Shown here in pieces: positions 1-8,768 of a stretch of 64,000 nt of DNA. Origin of the DNA: Nonomuraea polychroma (GTDB lineage: Bacteria > Actinomycetota > Actinomycetes > Streptosporangiales > Streptosporangiaceae). Numbering within the stretch: the first letter of the stretch is position 1; each line of letters opens with the position of its first letter. The position numbers and the translations under genes are program-made. The stretch spans positions 11,249,501 to 11,313,500 of the forward strand of contig NZ_SAUN01000001.1 in NCBI RefSeq assembly GCF_004011505.1. Reading direction: 5' to 3'. The notes under the pieces are model-generated. The model was not told the DNA's origin and did not search any database. It saw only the letters and a list, made by a program, of their open reading frames with translations.

Positions 1-338
1 CCATACCGCGGGAGCTGATCGAGGCGGCGCAGATCGACGGCGCGGGGCCGCTGCGGGTCCTGTGGTCGGTGGTGCTGCCGGTCTCCAGGCCGATCCTCGG
101 TGTGGTGTCCATCTTCACGATCGTCACCGCGTTCAAGGACTTCGTCCTGCCGCTGCTGGTCATGACCGACAGCGAGAAGATGACGATCAGCGTGGGCCTG
201 TCGCAGACGGCCGGGGCGGTGACCCAGAACCAGGTCATGGGCGGCCTCGTCATCGCCGGCATCCCCATGATCATCGTTTTCTTCGTCTTCCAACGGCACA
301 TCATGGCGGGACTCACCGCCGGGAGCATCAAGGGATGA
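1..338 (+). CDS. Carbohydrate ABC transporter permease, MalG type (C-terminal part)
   Basis: Partial gene entering from the left edge; the reading frame is open from base 3. It is the C-terminal part of an inner-membrane permease of the MalG class, which moves a sugar through the membrane together with a MalF partner and a cytoplasmic ATPase. The EAA loop (EAAQIDGAGP) that docks to the ATPase lies at the very start, followed by hydrophobic segments and the family-typical ending MAGLTAGSIKG. It stops 4 bases before the alpha-glucosidase, so the two are surely co-transcribed, which suggests an alpha-glucoside substrate. The substrate itself cannot be read from this fragment. Confidence 0.9.
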   Translation, partial: IPRELIEAAQIDGAGPLRVLWSVVLPVSRPILGVVSIFTIVTAFKDFVLPLLVMTDSEKMTISVGLSQTAGAVTQNQVMGGLVIAGIPMIIVFFVFQRHIMAGLTAGSIKG

Positions 339-342
339 GCGC

Positions 343-1851
343 ATGTCGCAAACGTGGTGGCGGGGGGCCGCGATTTACCAGGTCTACCTGCGGAGTTTCG
401 CCGACGGGAACGGTGACGGCGTGGGTGACCTCGCCGGCCTGCGCTCCCGCCTGCCGTACCTGAAAGACCTCGGGATCGACGCGATCTGGCTCAACCCGTG
501 GTATCCGTCGCCGATGGCCGACGGCGGCTACGACGTGGCCGACTACCGCGACATCGAGCCGGTCTTCGGCACGCTGGCCGAGGCCGGGCGGTTCATCGAG
601 GAGGCACACGAGCTCGACATCAAGGTCATCATCGACGTGGTGCCGAACCACAGCTCGACGCGGAGCGCCTGGTTCCAGGAGGCGCTGGCGGACCCGGCGG
701 CCCGCGACCGGTTCTGGTTCGCCGACGAGCCGCCGAACGACTGGCAGTCGATCTTCGGTGGGCCGGCCTGGACACAGGTGCCCGACGGGCAGTGGTACCT
801 GCACCTGTTCGCCCCCGAGCAGCCCGACTTCAACTGGGCCAACCCCGACGTGCACCGGGAGTTCGAGGACGTGCTGCGGTTCTGGTTCGAGCGCGGCGTG
901 GACGGCTTCCGCATCGACTCGGCGGCCCTGCTGTTCAAGTCCGACACCGGCTACGAAGACCTCGACGAGGTCCACGACGTCTACCGCCGGTGGCGCGAGG
1001 TGGCCGACGAGTACGGCGAGCGCGTCCTGATCGGGGAGGTCTGGCTCCCAGATCAGGAGCGTTTCGCCCGCTACCTGCGCCCCGACGAGCTGCACACGGC
1101 GTTCAACTTCGACTTCCTGTCCTGCCCATGGGAGGCGGCCGAGCTGCGCCGCGTGATCGACCTGACCCTGGCCACCCACACGCCCATCGGCGCCCCGCCG
1201 ACCTGGGTGTTGTCCAACCACGACGTGACCAGGCCGGTCACCCGTTACGGCCGCGCCGACACCGCGTTCCAGCACGGCGGCCGCCTCCACGGCGCCCCGT
1301 CCGACCTGGAGCTCGGCTACCGCCGCGCCCGCGCGGCCGCGTTGTTGTCGATGGCGCTGCCCGGCTCGGTCTACGTCTACCAGGGAGAGGAGCTCGGCCT
1401 GCCGGAGGTGGAGGACCTTCCTGACGAGCTGCGCCAGGACCCGATGTACGCCAGGTCCGGCGGAGCCAACCCCGGCAGGGACGGCTGCCGTGTCCCGCTG
1501 CCGTGGTCGGGGGAGGAGCCGCCGTTCGGCTTCGGCGGCGGCACGCCCTGGCTTCCGCAACCCGAGGGCTGGCGCAAGCTGACGGCCGAGGCCCAGCGTA
1601 CGGACCTGGGCTCGATGCTCAACCTGTACCGCACGGCGTTGCGCATCCGCAGGGAGTCGCTGGGGGACGGGACGTTGACCTGGCTGCCGACGACCGGCCA
1701 GGTCCTCGCCTTCCGCCGGGACTCCGGCCTGACCTGCGTCACCAACCTGGGCCCCGAGCCGATCGGCCTGCCCCCGGGCACGGTCGTCCTGGCGAGCGGC
1801 CCTCTGGAGGACGGCGCCCTGCCTGCCGACACCACGGTGTGGCTGGCGTGA
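343..1851 (+). CDS. GH13 alpha-glucosidase (oligo-1,6-glucosidase/maltase-like)
   Basis: Cytoplasmic glycoside hydrolase family 13 enzyme of 502 residues; no signal peptide. The conserved GH13 regions are in order: DVVPNHSS (region I), DGFRIDSA with nucleophile D192 (region II), GEVW with acid/base E232 (region III) and SNHD with D294 (region IV). The N-terminus (YQVYLRSFADGNGDGVGDL) is typical of alpha-glucosidases that cleave terminal alpha-linked glucose from malto- or isomalto-oligosaccharides. It follows an ABC permease by 4 bases, so it likely processes the imported sugar. Trehalose or sucrose as substrate cannot be excluded. Confidence 0.92.
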   Translation: MSQTWWRGAAIYQVYLRSFADGNGDGVGDLAGLRSRLPYLKDLGIDAIWLNPWYPSPMADGGYDVADYRDIEPVFGTLAEAGRFIEEAHELDIKVIIDVVPNHSSTRSAWFQEALADPAARDRFWFADEPPNDWQSIFGGPAWTQVPDGQWYLHLFAPEQPDFNWANPDVHREFEDVLRFWFERGVDGFRIDSAALLFKSDTGYEDLDEVHDVYRRWREVADEYGERVLIGEVWLPDQERFARYLRPDELHTAFNFDFLSCPWEAAELRRVIDLTLATHTPIGAPPTWVLSNHDVTRPVTRYGRADTAFQHGGRLHGAPSDLELGYRRARAAALLSMALPGSVYVYQGEELGLPEVEDLPDELRQDPMYARSGGANPGRDGCRVPLPWSGEEPPFGFGGGTPWLPQPEGWRKLTAEAQRTDLGSMLNLYRTALRIRRESLGDGTLTWLPTTGQVLAFRRDSGLTCVTNLGPEPIGLPPGTVVLASGPLEDGALPADTTVWLA

Positions 1852-1865
1852 CGTACGGCTGATCA

Positions 1866-2130
1866 TTGCCCAGCCAGAAGTCCCGCATGGGTCCGGCCGA
1901 GACCGGCAGCGCCACGAAAGGCTCCCCGGTGACCTCGGCGAACGCGACCACGGCATGGGAGGCGAGCCGGCGCCCGGCAGGCAGCGCCACCCACCGGTCC
2001 TCCGTGCTCACGACCGTCCAGGAGCAGCCGCCGTCGCCGGGGCATGGGCAGCCAGGCGACGGCCACGTCGACCTGCCCGTCGCCCAGGCCCACGGTGGGG
2101 TCGCGCCACGGCACCGGATGACGCGCGCAA
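1866..2130 (-). pseudogene. LysR-family regulator remnant (effector-binding domain)
   Basis: On the minus strand, two frames carry consecutive pieces of a LysR substrate-binding domain. One gives DPTVGLGDGQVDVAVAWLP. A shifted frame then gives EDRWVALPAGRRLASHAVV and GEPFVALPVSAGPMRDFWL, the usual order in LysR proteins. There is no DNA-binding domain, no intact frame and no start. It is a frameshifted leftover of about 80 residues. The identity rests on motif resemblance only. Confidence 0.6.
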
Positions 2131-2215
2131 CGACGAGCTGGCCAAGGGGACGGTTGTGGCGATCGAGCGGGCGGGCGGGGAAGCGTACGCGCTGCGGGCC
2201 GCCTTCGAGCCGTCG
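2122..2215 (+). pseudogene. Short-chain dehydrogenase (SDR) fragment
   Basis: The plus-strand frame reads NDELAKGTVVAIERAGGEAY followed by ALRAAFEP. This matches the stretch after the Rossmann glycine motif in SDR proteins (the usual form is roughly TVAAIEAAGGEALALRADV). It has no glycine motif, no YxxxK and no start. Together with the LysR remnant it fills the gap between the alpha-glucosidase and the phosphotransferase, so this gap is decayed coding DNA. The call is tentative. Confidence 0.4.
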
Positions 2216-2264
2216 TCCGCATCGCGACGACCACGACGGCGTGGCCGAGGTGGTGCCCGTCTGA

Positions 2265-3131
2265 TCAACGGGTGGCGCCGCTCGGGTCGCGGAGCCACGC
2301 CTCGAGCGCCGCCCGCGCCGTGTCCGCCTCCGAGGGGAACCGCAGCGCCCTGACCAGCATCCACAGAGTGCCCTGCAACCCGCGTGCCGCCAGGAAAGCC
2401 CGCACCCCCGGATCGCCGGGGTCGGCGCCATAGGCGCGCACGGCCGCCTGCCCGTCGAGCCTGGTCGTGCGGAGCAGGCACGCCAGATCCCAACCGGCCG
2501 GCGCGGCCATGGTCTCCTCGAAGTCGTTCCACAGCAGTCCGGAGGAGGTGGCGAGGAGGTTCCCCGGGTGCGCGTCCCCGTGAACGGCCTGCACGGCCCC
2601 GCCCTCCACGCGCTCGGCCAGCCCGGCGTGGGCCTCGCGCAGCCGCTCCAGCACGTCTGCCTCGACCTGCCCGTCGAGCAGGTCCAGCAGCCGCAGGGGC
2701 TCCTCCAGCACCGGCCAGAGGTACGGCAAGCGGCCGGGAAACCCGTGCAGGGCCTGATGCAGTCCCGCGAGCGCCCGCCCGGCCTGCTCCGGCGTCACCG
2801 CGTAGTCCGGGTCGTGCTCGACATGGGTCCAGAAGGACACCACGACCCCGTCCCGCAGATGCGGCCCCGCCGGCAGCAGGTCGCTCGGCGGCACCACCGG
2901 CGCGCCCAGCCCGCACAGGTAGGAGACGACCTCCAGCTCCCGCCGCAGCACGTCGGCGGGCCGCGGCCGGCCGAGCGCCGTGACCGTCGGCACCCGCGCC
3001 ACGATCGGCGCGGGCCGCAGGTGGATCCGCAGGTTGAACGAGTCGTTGAGCACCACGGGCTCCCGAGCCCGCACCCCGTGCTCCGCGGCCACGGCGACGG
3101 CGGCGGCCACGGCCGAGCTGTTGGAGATCAT
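2265..3131 (-). CDS. Aminoglycoside/choline-kinase-like phosphotransferase
   Basis: Soluble kinase-fold protein of 288 residues in the APH/choline kinase superfamily, which transfers phosphate from ATP to small hydroxyl compounds. The Brenner motif HGDAHPGN (H184, D186, N191) and the metal-binding D203 in WNDFEE are present. The ATG at 3131 is the first that excludes LacI sequence; no clear ribosome site precedes it, and it lies 44 bases after the lacI stop. It looks like the last gene of the beta-glucoside operon, so a sugar or another small metabolite is as likely a substrate as an antibiotic. The substrate is unknown. Confidence 0.8.
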   Translation of the reverse strand: MISNSSAVAAAVAVAAEHGVRAREPVVLNDSFNLRIHLRPAPIVARVPTVTALGRPRPADVLRRELEVVSYLCGLGAPVVPPSDLLPAGPHLRDGVVVSFWTHVEHDPDYAVTPEQAGRALAGLHQALHGFPGRLPYLWPVLEEPLRLLDLLDGQVEADVLERLREAHAGLAERVEGGAVQAVHGDAHPGNLLATSSGLLWNDFEETMAAPAGWDLACLLRTTRLDGQAAVRAYGADPGDPGVRAFLAARGLQGTLWMLVRALRFPSEADTARAALEAWLRDPSGATR

Positions 3132-3175
3132 GCCGGGCAGGCCGCGGGGAAGGTCCTGGTCGTGGAGGCCACTCG

Positions 3176-4183
3176 TCAAGCCGACTCCCGGATCACCAGC
3201 TCCGTCGGCAGGATCATCGGCTCCGCCGGACCGCCCTCGAACAGGCTGAGCAGCAGCCGGACCATGGCCGCCGACTGCTCGGTCACCGGATGTCTGAGCG
3301 TCGTCAGCGGCGGCTCGGTGTATTTGGCGGCCTCGATGTCGTCGAAGCCCACCACGGCCACGTCGTCGGGCACCCGGCGCCCCGCCTGGCGCAGCGACTG
3401 CAAGGCCCCGACCGCCATCAGGTCGTTGGCGACGAAGACGGCGTCGATCGACGGGTCGTCGCCCAGCAGCTGGCGCATCGCGACCGCACCCGACTGGCGG
3501 GTGAAGTCGCCGACCGCGACGATGGAGCGCAGGTCGGAGTCGCGGAGAACGTTGCGGTAGCCGGCCAGCCGATCCTGGCCGGCGATCATGTCCTGAGGGC
3601 CCGCGATCGTGGCGATCCTGCGGCGTCCCTGCTCCACCAGGTGCCTGACGCCGGTCTCCGCGCCGCCCAGGTTGTCGTTGTCGACGTACGGGATGTTCAC
3701 GGGGACGGCGGGCCGCCCGTACGAGACCACAGGGACGCGCAGGCGCGACAGCGCCGCCGGCAGCGGGTCGGCGCCGTGCATGGAGATCAGCATGACCCCG
3801 TCCACGTGCCCGCCCGCGATGTAGCGCTCCACCCGGGCGTGGCTCTTGGCGTTGGACGCCAGCATCAGCACGACCTGCTTGTTGACCTCCTCCAACTCCA
3901 CCGACGCCGACCTGATCGCCGTGGAGAACCATGGGTCGTCGGAGAAGACCCTGGTGCCGGGCTCGCTGATGACCAGCGCGATGGAGTCGGTGCGCTGGGT
4001 GACCAGGCTGCGCGCGGCCGAGTTGGGCACGTAGCCCAGCTCGTCGATCGCGCGCAGCACGGCGTCGCGGATGTCCGGCGCCACCGTCGTCTGCCCGTTG
4101 ACCACGCGGGAGGCGGTGGCACGCGAGACCCCCGCCCGGGCGGCGACCGCCTCCAGGGTCGGGCGTCTCATAAGGGAACTCAC
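3176..4183 (-). CDS. LacI-family transcriptional regulator
   Basis: Protein of 335 residues with an N-terminal LacI helix-turn-helix (TLEAVAARAGVSRATASRVV), the hinge helix region PNSAARSLV, and a periplasmic-binding-protein-like sensor domain (the end includes DVAVVGFDDIEAAKYTEPPL). It should repress the sugar operon upstream of it until a sugar ligand releases it from DNA. The gene begins 9 bases after the GH1 stop, inside the operon it probably controls. The likely operator is the palindrome at 8627-8644. The start is GTG at 4183; an ATG at 4171 is an alternative. CebR-like control is a reasonable analogy, not shown. Confidence 0.92.
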   Translation of the reverse strand: MSSLMRRPTLEAVAARAGVSRATASRVVNGQTTVAPDIRDAVLRAIDELGYVPNSAARSLVTQRTDSIALVISEPGTRVFSDDPWFSTAIRSASVELEEVNKQVVLMLASNAKSHARVERYIAGGHVDGVMLISMHGADPLPAALSRLRVPVVSYGRPAVPVNIPYVDNDNLGGAETGVRHLVEQGRRRIATIAGPQDMIAGQDRLAGYRNVLRDSDLRSIVAVGDFTRQSGAVAMRQLLGDDPSIDAVFVANDLMAVGALQSLRQAGRRVPDDVAVVGFDDIEAAKYTEPPLTTLRHPVTEQSAAMVRLLLSLFEGGPAEPMILPTELVIRESA

Positions 4184-4192
4184 GTGGAAAAT

Positions 4193-5554
4193 CTACAGCC
4201 CGTTTCTGGCGATGACGTCGCGATACCAGAGAGCGCTGTCCTTGAGCACCCGGGTCTGCGTCGGGTAGTCCACGTGCACGATGCCGAACCGCCGCCGGTA
4301 GCCCTCCGCCCATTCGAAGTTGTCCAGCAGCGACCAGACCAGATAGCCGCGCAGGTCCGCTCCGGCCTGGACGGCCCGCCACACCTCGCGCAGGTGCCCG
4401 TCCAGGTACGCCAGCCGGTCGGCGTCGTGCACCCGGCCGTTCTCCACGACGTCGTCGAAGGCCGCGCCGTTCTCCGTGACCATGAGGCCGACCTCGGGAT
4501 AGTCGTGTGAGAGCCGGATCAGCAGCCGGGACAGGCCGTCGGGGACGATCGGCCAGCCCATGGCGGTCGTCGGCGCGTCCGCCGCGGCGAAGCGCACGTC
4601 CTCCGAGCCCGGCCAGGCGGCGTCGGCGGGCAGGCCGGGGCCTGATTCGACGACGCACGGGTTGTAGTAGTTGATGCCGATCAGGTCGATCGGTGCGTTG
4701 ATCAGCGCCAGGTCGCCGTCCCGGATGTGCTCGGTCCCGCCGTTGCGCGCCGCCGCCTCCAGAACCTCGGCCGGGTACGTGCCGTGCACGGCCGGGTCGA
4801 GGAACTGCCGGGTCAGCAGCGCGTGGATGCGGTGAACGGCGGCCGCGTCCGCCTCGCTCGGCACCGCGGAAGGGTCGCCGACCTGGGCAGGCGTGAGCAC
4901 CGGCGCGGAGTTGACCACCAGCATGACGGTCCCGGGCCGCAGCCGGCGCGCGGCCAGTCCGTGGCCGAGCAGCAGGTGGTGGGCCGAGCGCATGGCCTCG
5001 GCCGGGTCGCGGCGGCCCGGCGCGTGCACGCCGTTTCCGTAGCCGAGGTATGCCGAGACCCACGGCTCGTTCAGCGTGGCCCAGGTGTGGACGCGGTCGC
5101 CGAGCCGGTCGTGCACGGCCGCGGCGTAGTCGGCGAACCGGTAGGCCGTGTCGCGATTTGTCCAACCACCGCGGTCTTCGAGGGCTTGGGGAAGATCCCA
5201 GTGATAAAGCGTGGCATAGGGCGAAATTTCGGCGGCTAGCAGCTCATCCACGAGCTTGTCGTAGAACGCCAGCCCACGCGGGTTGACCGGCCCCGCACCG
5301 TCGGGCTGGATGCGCGGCCACGCGATCGAGAACCGGTAGGCCCCCAGCCGCAACTCGCGCATCAGCCCGATGTCGTCCTTGTAGCGGTGGTAGTGGTCGC
5401 ACGCCACGTCGCCGGTGTCGCCGTCCACGACCTTCCCGGGGGTGTGGGAGAAGGTGTCCCAGATCGACTGGCCCCGCCCGTCCTCCTTGACCGCCCCCTC
5501 GATCTGATAGGAGGCCGTCGCGGCTCCCCAGACGAAGTCCTCGGGAAAGATCAT
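4193..5554 (-). CDS. GH1 beta-glucosidase
   Basis: Cytoplasmic glycoside hydrolase family 1 enzyme, 453 residues, full length for the family. It cleaves terminal beta-linked glucose or related sugars from oligosaccharides and aryl glycosides. The acid/base E163 is in TLNEPW and the nucleophile E361 in VTENGAAFDD. The N-terminal FPEDFVWGAATASYQIEGA and the later LVWSLLDNFEWAEGY are signature blocks. The ATG overlaps the stop of the MalG gene by four bases (ATGA), showing translational coupling. Its place after a binding protein and two permeases points to import and hydrolysis of beta-glucosides such as cellobiose; the exact sugar is not determined. Confidence 0.95.
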   Translation of the reverse strand: MIFPEDFVWGAATASYQIEGAVKEDGRGQSIWDTFSHTPGKVVDGDTGDVACDHYHRYKDDIGLMRELRLGAYRFSIAWPRIQPDGAGPVNPRGLAFYDKLVDELLAAEISPYATLYHWDLPQALEDRGGWTNRDTAYRFADYAAAVHDRLGDRVHTWATLNEPWVSAYLGYGNGVHAPGRRDPAEAMRSAHHLLLGHGLAARRLRPGTVMLVVNSAPVLTPAQVGDPSAVPSEADAAAVHRIHALLTRQFLDPAVHGTYPAEVLEAAARNGGTEHIRDGDLALINAPIDLIGINYYNPCVVESGPGLPADAAWPGSEDVRFAAADAPTTAMGWPIVPDGLSRLLIRLSHDYPEVGLMVTENGAAFDDVVENGRVHDADRLAYLDGHLREVWRAVQAGADLRGYLVWSLLDNFEWAEGYRRRFGIVHVDYPTQTRVLKDSALWYRDVIARNGL

Positions 5555-6354
5555 CCCTTTACAGCTCCTTGCATGATTCCGCCGATGATGTGCTTGCCGA
5601 AGAGGGCGAAGACGGCCACGAGCGGCAGGGTCCCGATCGCGGTGCCGGCCAGGCCCAGCACGTAGTCGTTGACGTACCCACTGGCCAGTGTCGACAAGGC
5701 CACCTGGACCGTCGGGTTGTCCGGGGTCAGGACGACGAGCGGCCAGAAGTAGTCGTTCCAGGCCGACATGAACGTCAGCATGCCGAGCACCGCCGCCGCC
5801 GGCCGCGCGGCAGGCAACACGACGTGCCAGAACAGCCCCCACGTCGAGCACCCGTCCACCCTGCCGGCCTCCAGCAGCTCGGTGGGCAGCGCGCGCGACA
5901 GGTACTGGGTCATGAAGAACACGCCGAACGCGTTGACCAGCGCCGGCACGATCAACGCATAGTTGGTGCCGGTCCACTCCAGCTTCACCATGAGCATGTA
6001 GAGCGGGATGATGCCGAGCTGCGCCGGGACCATCATGGTGGCGACCGTGATGACCAGCATGATGTTCCTGCCCCGGAACGCGAGCTTGGCGAAGGCGAAC
6101 CCCGCCAGCGTCGAGAAGAACATCACGGCGATCGAGATCGACCCCGCCACGATGAGGGAGTTGACCAGCGCGAGCCCGAACGGCACCGTGTCGAAGACCC
6201 GCGAGACGTTGGCGAAGAAGTTCCCGCCGGGGATCAGCGGCGGCGGCACCTGGGCCAGCGCCGAGTTGTGCCGGGAGGCCACGACGACGCTGTAGTAGAG
6301 CGGGAACGCCGAGAAGAACGCCACCGCGATCAGGGTCAGATAGCGCAGCCTCAT
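5551..6354 (-). CDS. Carbohydrate ABC transporter permease, MalG type
   Basis: Inner-membrane permease of 267 residues with about six hydrophobic helices and the EAA loop (LLEAGRVDGCSTWGLF) that contacts the ATPase. It is the second permease of the beta-glucoside importer. Its start and stop overlap the MalF and GH1 genes by four bases each. No ATP-binding subunit is encoded in the operon; actinobacteria commonly use a shared MsiK-type ATPase for such transporters, so one is expected elsewhere in the genome. Confidence 0.93.
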   Translation of the reverse strand: MRLRYLTLIAVAFFSAFPLYYSVVVASRHNSALAQVPPPLIPGGNFFANVSRVFDTVPFGLALVNSLIVAGSISIAVMFFSTLAGFAFAKLAFRGRNIMLVITVATMMVPAQLGIIPLYMLMVKLEWTGTNYALIVPALVNAFGVFFMTQYLSRALPTELLEAGRVDGCSTWGLFWHVVLPAARPAAAVLGMLTFMSAWNDYFWPLVVLTPDNPTVQVALSTLASGYVNDYVLGLAGTAIGTLPLVAVFALFGKHIIGGIMQGAVKG

Positions 6355-7313
6355 ACCAGCCCGCCCTTCACCCTGCGGGTGATCAGGAAGTTGATCCCGG
6401 CGACGAACACCACGGCCAGGAACATCAGCCAGGACGCGGCCGAGGCGTAGCCGAAGTCGAACGTCGAGTTCGCGAAGCCCTGCTCGTAGACGAACAACGC
6501 GAGCGTCTGGAACTGCCGGTCCGGGCCGCCGGTGGCGATGCCGCCCCCGCCGCCGCTGCTCTGCCCGAACAACATGGGCTCGGCGATGATCTGCATGGCG
6601 CCGATCGTCGAGACGATGACGACGAAGACGATCGTCGGGCGGATCATCGGGATCGTGATGCTGCGTAGCTGCTTGAAGTTGCTCGCGCCGTCCAGCGTGG
6701 CGGCCTCGTACAGCTCGCGAGGGACGGCCTGCATGGCGGCCAGGAAGATCAGCGCGTTGTAGCCGGTCCAGCGCCACATGATCATCACCGACAGGGCGAT
6801 GTGCGAGGTCGCGGTGCCGGCCGCCCAGTCGATGTTCCCGACGCCGAACCAGGACAGGATCCAGTTGATCATTCCGAAGTCCCGGCCGAAGAGCTGGCTG
6901 AAGATCACCACGACCGCCACGACGCTCGTGACGTTCGGCAGCAGCAGCGAGACGCGGAACAACGTCTGGAAGCGCAGCCGCCGGTTGAGCAGGTGCGCCA
7001 GCCAGATGGCCAGCGCCAGCTGCGGCACCGTCGACAGCACGCCGATGGAGAGGGTGTTGAAGGTGGCGTTCCAGAAGTACGCGTCCGCCAGCAGCGTCGA
7101 GTAGTTGCCCAGCCCGACGAACTCCTGGGTCTCCGACAACAGCGTCCACTCGTGCAGGCTCACCCAGGCCGTGTAGACCAGCGGGAACAGCCCGAAGGCG
7201 CAGAAGAGCAGGAAGAACGGCGCCACGTAGGCGTACGGCGACACCCTCAGGTCGAGGGTGTGCCGCACGCTGCGCCTACGCCGTCGCGTGATCGCGAGGG
7301 GAAGGGTGCTCAT
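6351..7313 (-). CDS. Carbohydrate ABC transporter permease, MalF type
   Basis: Inner-membrane permease of 320 residues. The N-terminal tail is basic (RRRRRSVRH), followed by six predicted helices. The EAA loop is ELYEAATLDGASNFKQLR. A Gly/Ser-rich outer loop follows GQSSGGGGG. It overlaps the binding-protein gene and the MalG gene by four bases (ATGA) at each end. With MalG it forms the membrane channel of the transporter. Confidence 0.93.
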   Translation of the reverse strand: MSTLPLAITRRRRRSVRHTLDLRVSPYAYVAPFFLLFCAFGLFPLVYTAWVSLHEWTLLSETQEFVGLGNYSTLLADAYFWNATFNTLSIGVLSTVPQLALAIWLAHLLNRRLRFQTLFRVSLLLPNVTSVVAVVVIFSQLFGRDFGMINWILSWFGVGNIDWAAGTATSHIALSVMIMWRWTGYNALIFLAAMQAVPRELYEAATLDGASNFKQLRSITIPMIRPTIVFVVIVSTIGAMQIIAEPMLFGQSSGGGGGIATGGPDRQFQTLALFVYEQGFANSTFDFGYASAASWLMFLAVVFVAGINFLITRRVKGGLV

Positions 7314-8593
7314 TTGATCTTCTTGACGTCCTCGAGCACCTGCGCCCACGCCTCGTCCGGCGTCTGCTTGCCCTGCTCGACGCGGCCGAGGCCGTTGCCG
7401 ATGGCCACGCGCACGTCGCCTTCCTTGGGGCCGAGGTGCTGCGGCTTGAGCGCCTTGGCGGCCTCGGAGTAGATCTTGCCGATGGGGGCGTCGCCGAAGA
7501 ACGGCTTGGTGAAGTTCTGGATCGACGGGTCGTCGTAGAGGGCCGGGATGGACGGGAACGTGCCCTCCTCCTTGAACACCTTCGCCTGGTTCTCCTTGGA
7601 GGTCAGGAAGTTGATCAGCTCGGCTGCCTCCTTCGGGTGCTTGCTCTGCTTGGGCACCATGAGGTGCGAGCCGCCGCTGTTGCCTGAGCCGCCGGGCACG
7701 GTCGCGATGTCCCACTTACCGGAGGCGTCCTTGGCCTGCTCCTGGATGAAGCCGGTCATCCAGGCAGGGCAGATGATCGTGGCGAACGAGCCCTTGGCGA
7801 AACCGGTGTTCCACGGCGGCGAGAAGGCCGCGAGCTTGGCGGTCAGGCCCTCCTGGGTGAGCTGGTTGGACAGGTCCCAGGCCTTCTTCACGTCGGGGTT
7901 GGTGCCCACGATGATGTTGTCCTGGGCGTCGTAGAGGCCGACCGGGGCCTGGTTGACCATGGCGCGGAAGATCTCACCGGGGGAGTCCACGAACTTCGCG
8001 CCGGCCACGTTCGCCGCGGCGAACTTCTTGCCGGTCTCGATGTACTGCTCCCACGTCGGCCAGAGCGCCGCCACCTCGGTCCGGTCCGTCGGCAGTCCGG
8101 CCTTGTCGAACAGGTCCTTGCGGTAGCACATGGCGAGGCCGCCGACGTCGGTGCCGAGCCCGAGCACCTGCGTGCCGTCCTTGCTCAGGCCCTGCTGCCA
8201 CTTCCAGTCCAGGTAGTCGGCCTTGCGCTGGTCGAGCCCGTACTGCTTGAGGTCGGCGAACTTGCCGGGCTGCGCGGTGAACGTGCTGATGTAGCCGACC
8301 TCGACCGCCTCGATGTCCCCCGCGCCCGCGTTCGTGGCCAGCCGCTTGACCAGGTTGCTGTGGTGGTCGTTGAACTGCGTGACGTTCTCGACGATCTCGA
8401 TGTTCGGGTGGGTCTTCTTGTACTCCTCATAGAGCGGCTTGAAGCCGAAGTCGCCGAAGAGGCCGATGGTCAGCTTGATCTTCTCGCCCGGCGCGGCGCT
8501 CGTCGGGGTGGCCGTGTTCCCTCCGCCGCCGCACGCGGCCGTGAGCAGGGCCGCGGCGAGGAGAGGTACGGCGAGCCGGATTCGAGGGGTCAT
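7310..8593 (-). CDS. Sugar-binding lipoprotein of an ABC importer
   Basis: Extracellular solute-binding protein, family 1, 427 residues. It has a lipoprotein signal peptide with lipobox LLTAAC (lipidated C21), so it is tethered to the outer face of the membrane and delivers sugar to the permeases. The mature part has typical blocks such as CYRKDLFDKAGLP and LINFLTSKENQAKVF. The ATG at 8593 has a strong ribosome site (AGGAGG) about 7 bases upstream. It is the first gene of the operon and lies just downstream of the LacI-type palindrome. The GH1 gene suggests a beta-glucoside ligand. Confidence 0.94.
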   Translation of the reverse strand: MTPRIRLAVPLLAAALLTAACGGGGNTATPTSAAPGEKIKLTIGLFGDFGFKPLYEEYKKTHPNIEIVENVTQFNDHHSNLVKRLATNAGAGDIEAVEVGYISTFTAQPGKFADLKQYGLDQRKADYLDWKWQQGLSKDGTQVLGLGTDVGGLAMCYRKDLFDKAGLPTDRTEVAALWPTWEQYIETGKKFAAANVAGAKFVDSPGEIFRAMVNQAPVGLYDAQDNIIVGTNPDVKKAWDLSNQLTQEGLTAKLAAFSPPWNTGFAKGSFATIICPAWMTGFIQEQAKDASGKWDIATVPGGSGNSGGSHLMVPKQSKHPKEAAELINFLTSKENQAKVFKEEGTFPSIPALYDDPSIQNFTKPFFGDAPIGKIYSEAAKALKPQHLGPKEGDVRVAIGNGLGRVEQGKQTPDEAWAQVLEDVKKIK

Positions 8594-8626
8594 GGAACCC
8601 TCCTGTGAAGGAGTCAGGGGATCGGG

Positions 8627-8644
8627 TGAGAGAGCGCTCTCTCA
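8627..8644. promoter_or_regulatory. LacI-type operator palindrome upstream of the beta-glucoside operon
   Basis: TGAGAGAGCGCTCTCTCA is a perfect 18-base palindrome with the central CG step typical of LacI-family operators, 33 bases upstream of the binding-protein ATG. A second imperfect copy (GAGAGAGCGCG) lies at 8705-8715. The operon encodes its own LacI regulator, the most likely ligand of this site. Confidence 0.75.
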
Positions 8645-8768
8645 AGAGATTCCCGAGATTCACCTCGCTCTGTCAACGGGTGTTAGATAACGATCGGTTC
8701 ACGCGAGAGAGCGCGTTCACGGCCGGTGCAAGGCGCGCGCAGCGGAATCGACGGAGGGGGCAGGGGCT

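Noticed and set aside
2265..5165. 966-residue frame spanning the phosphotransferase, LacI and GH1 region
   Set aside because: Only its last 288 residues are a real protein; the rest is out of frame with lacI and GH1, which have clear motifs.
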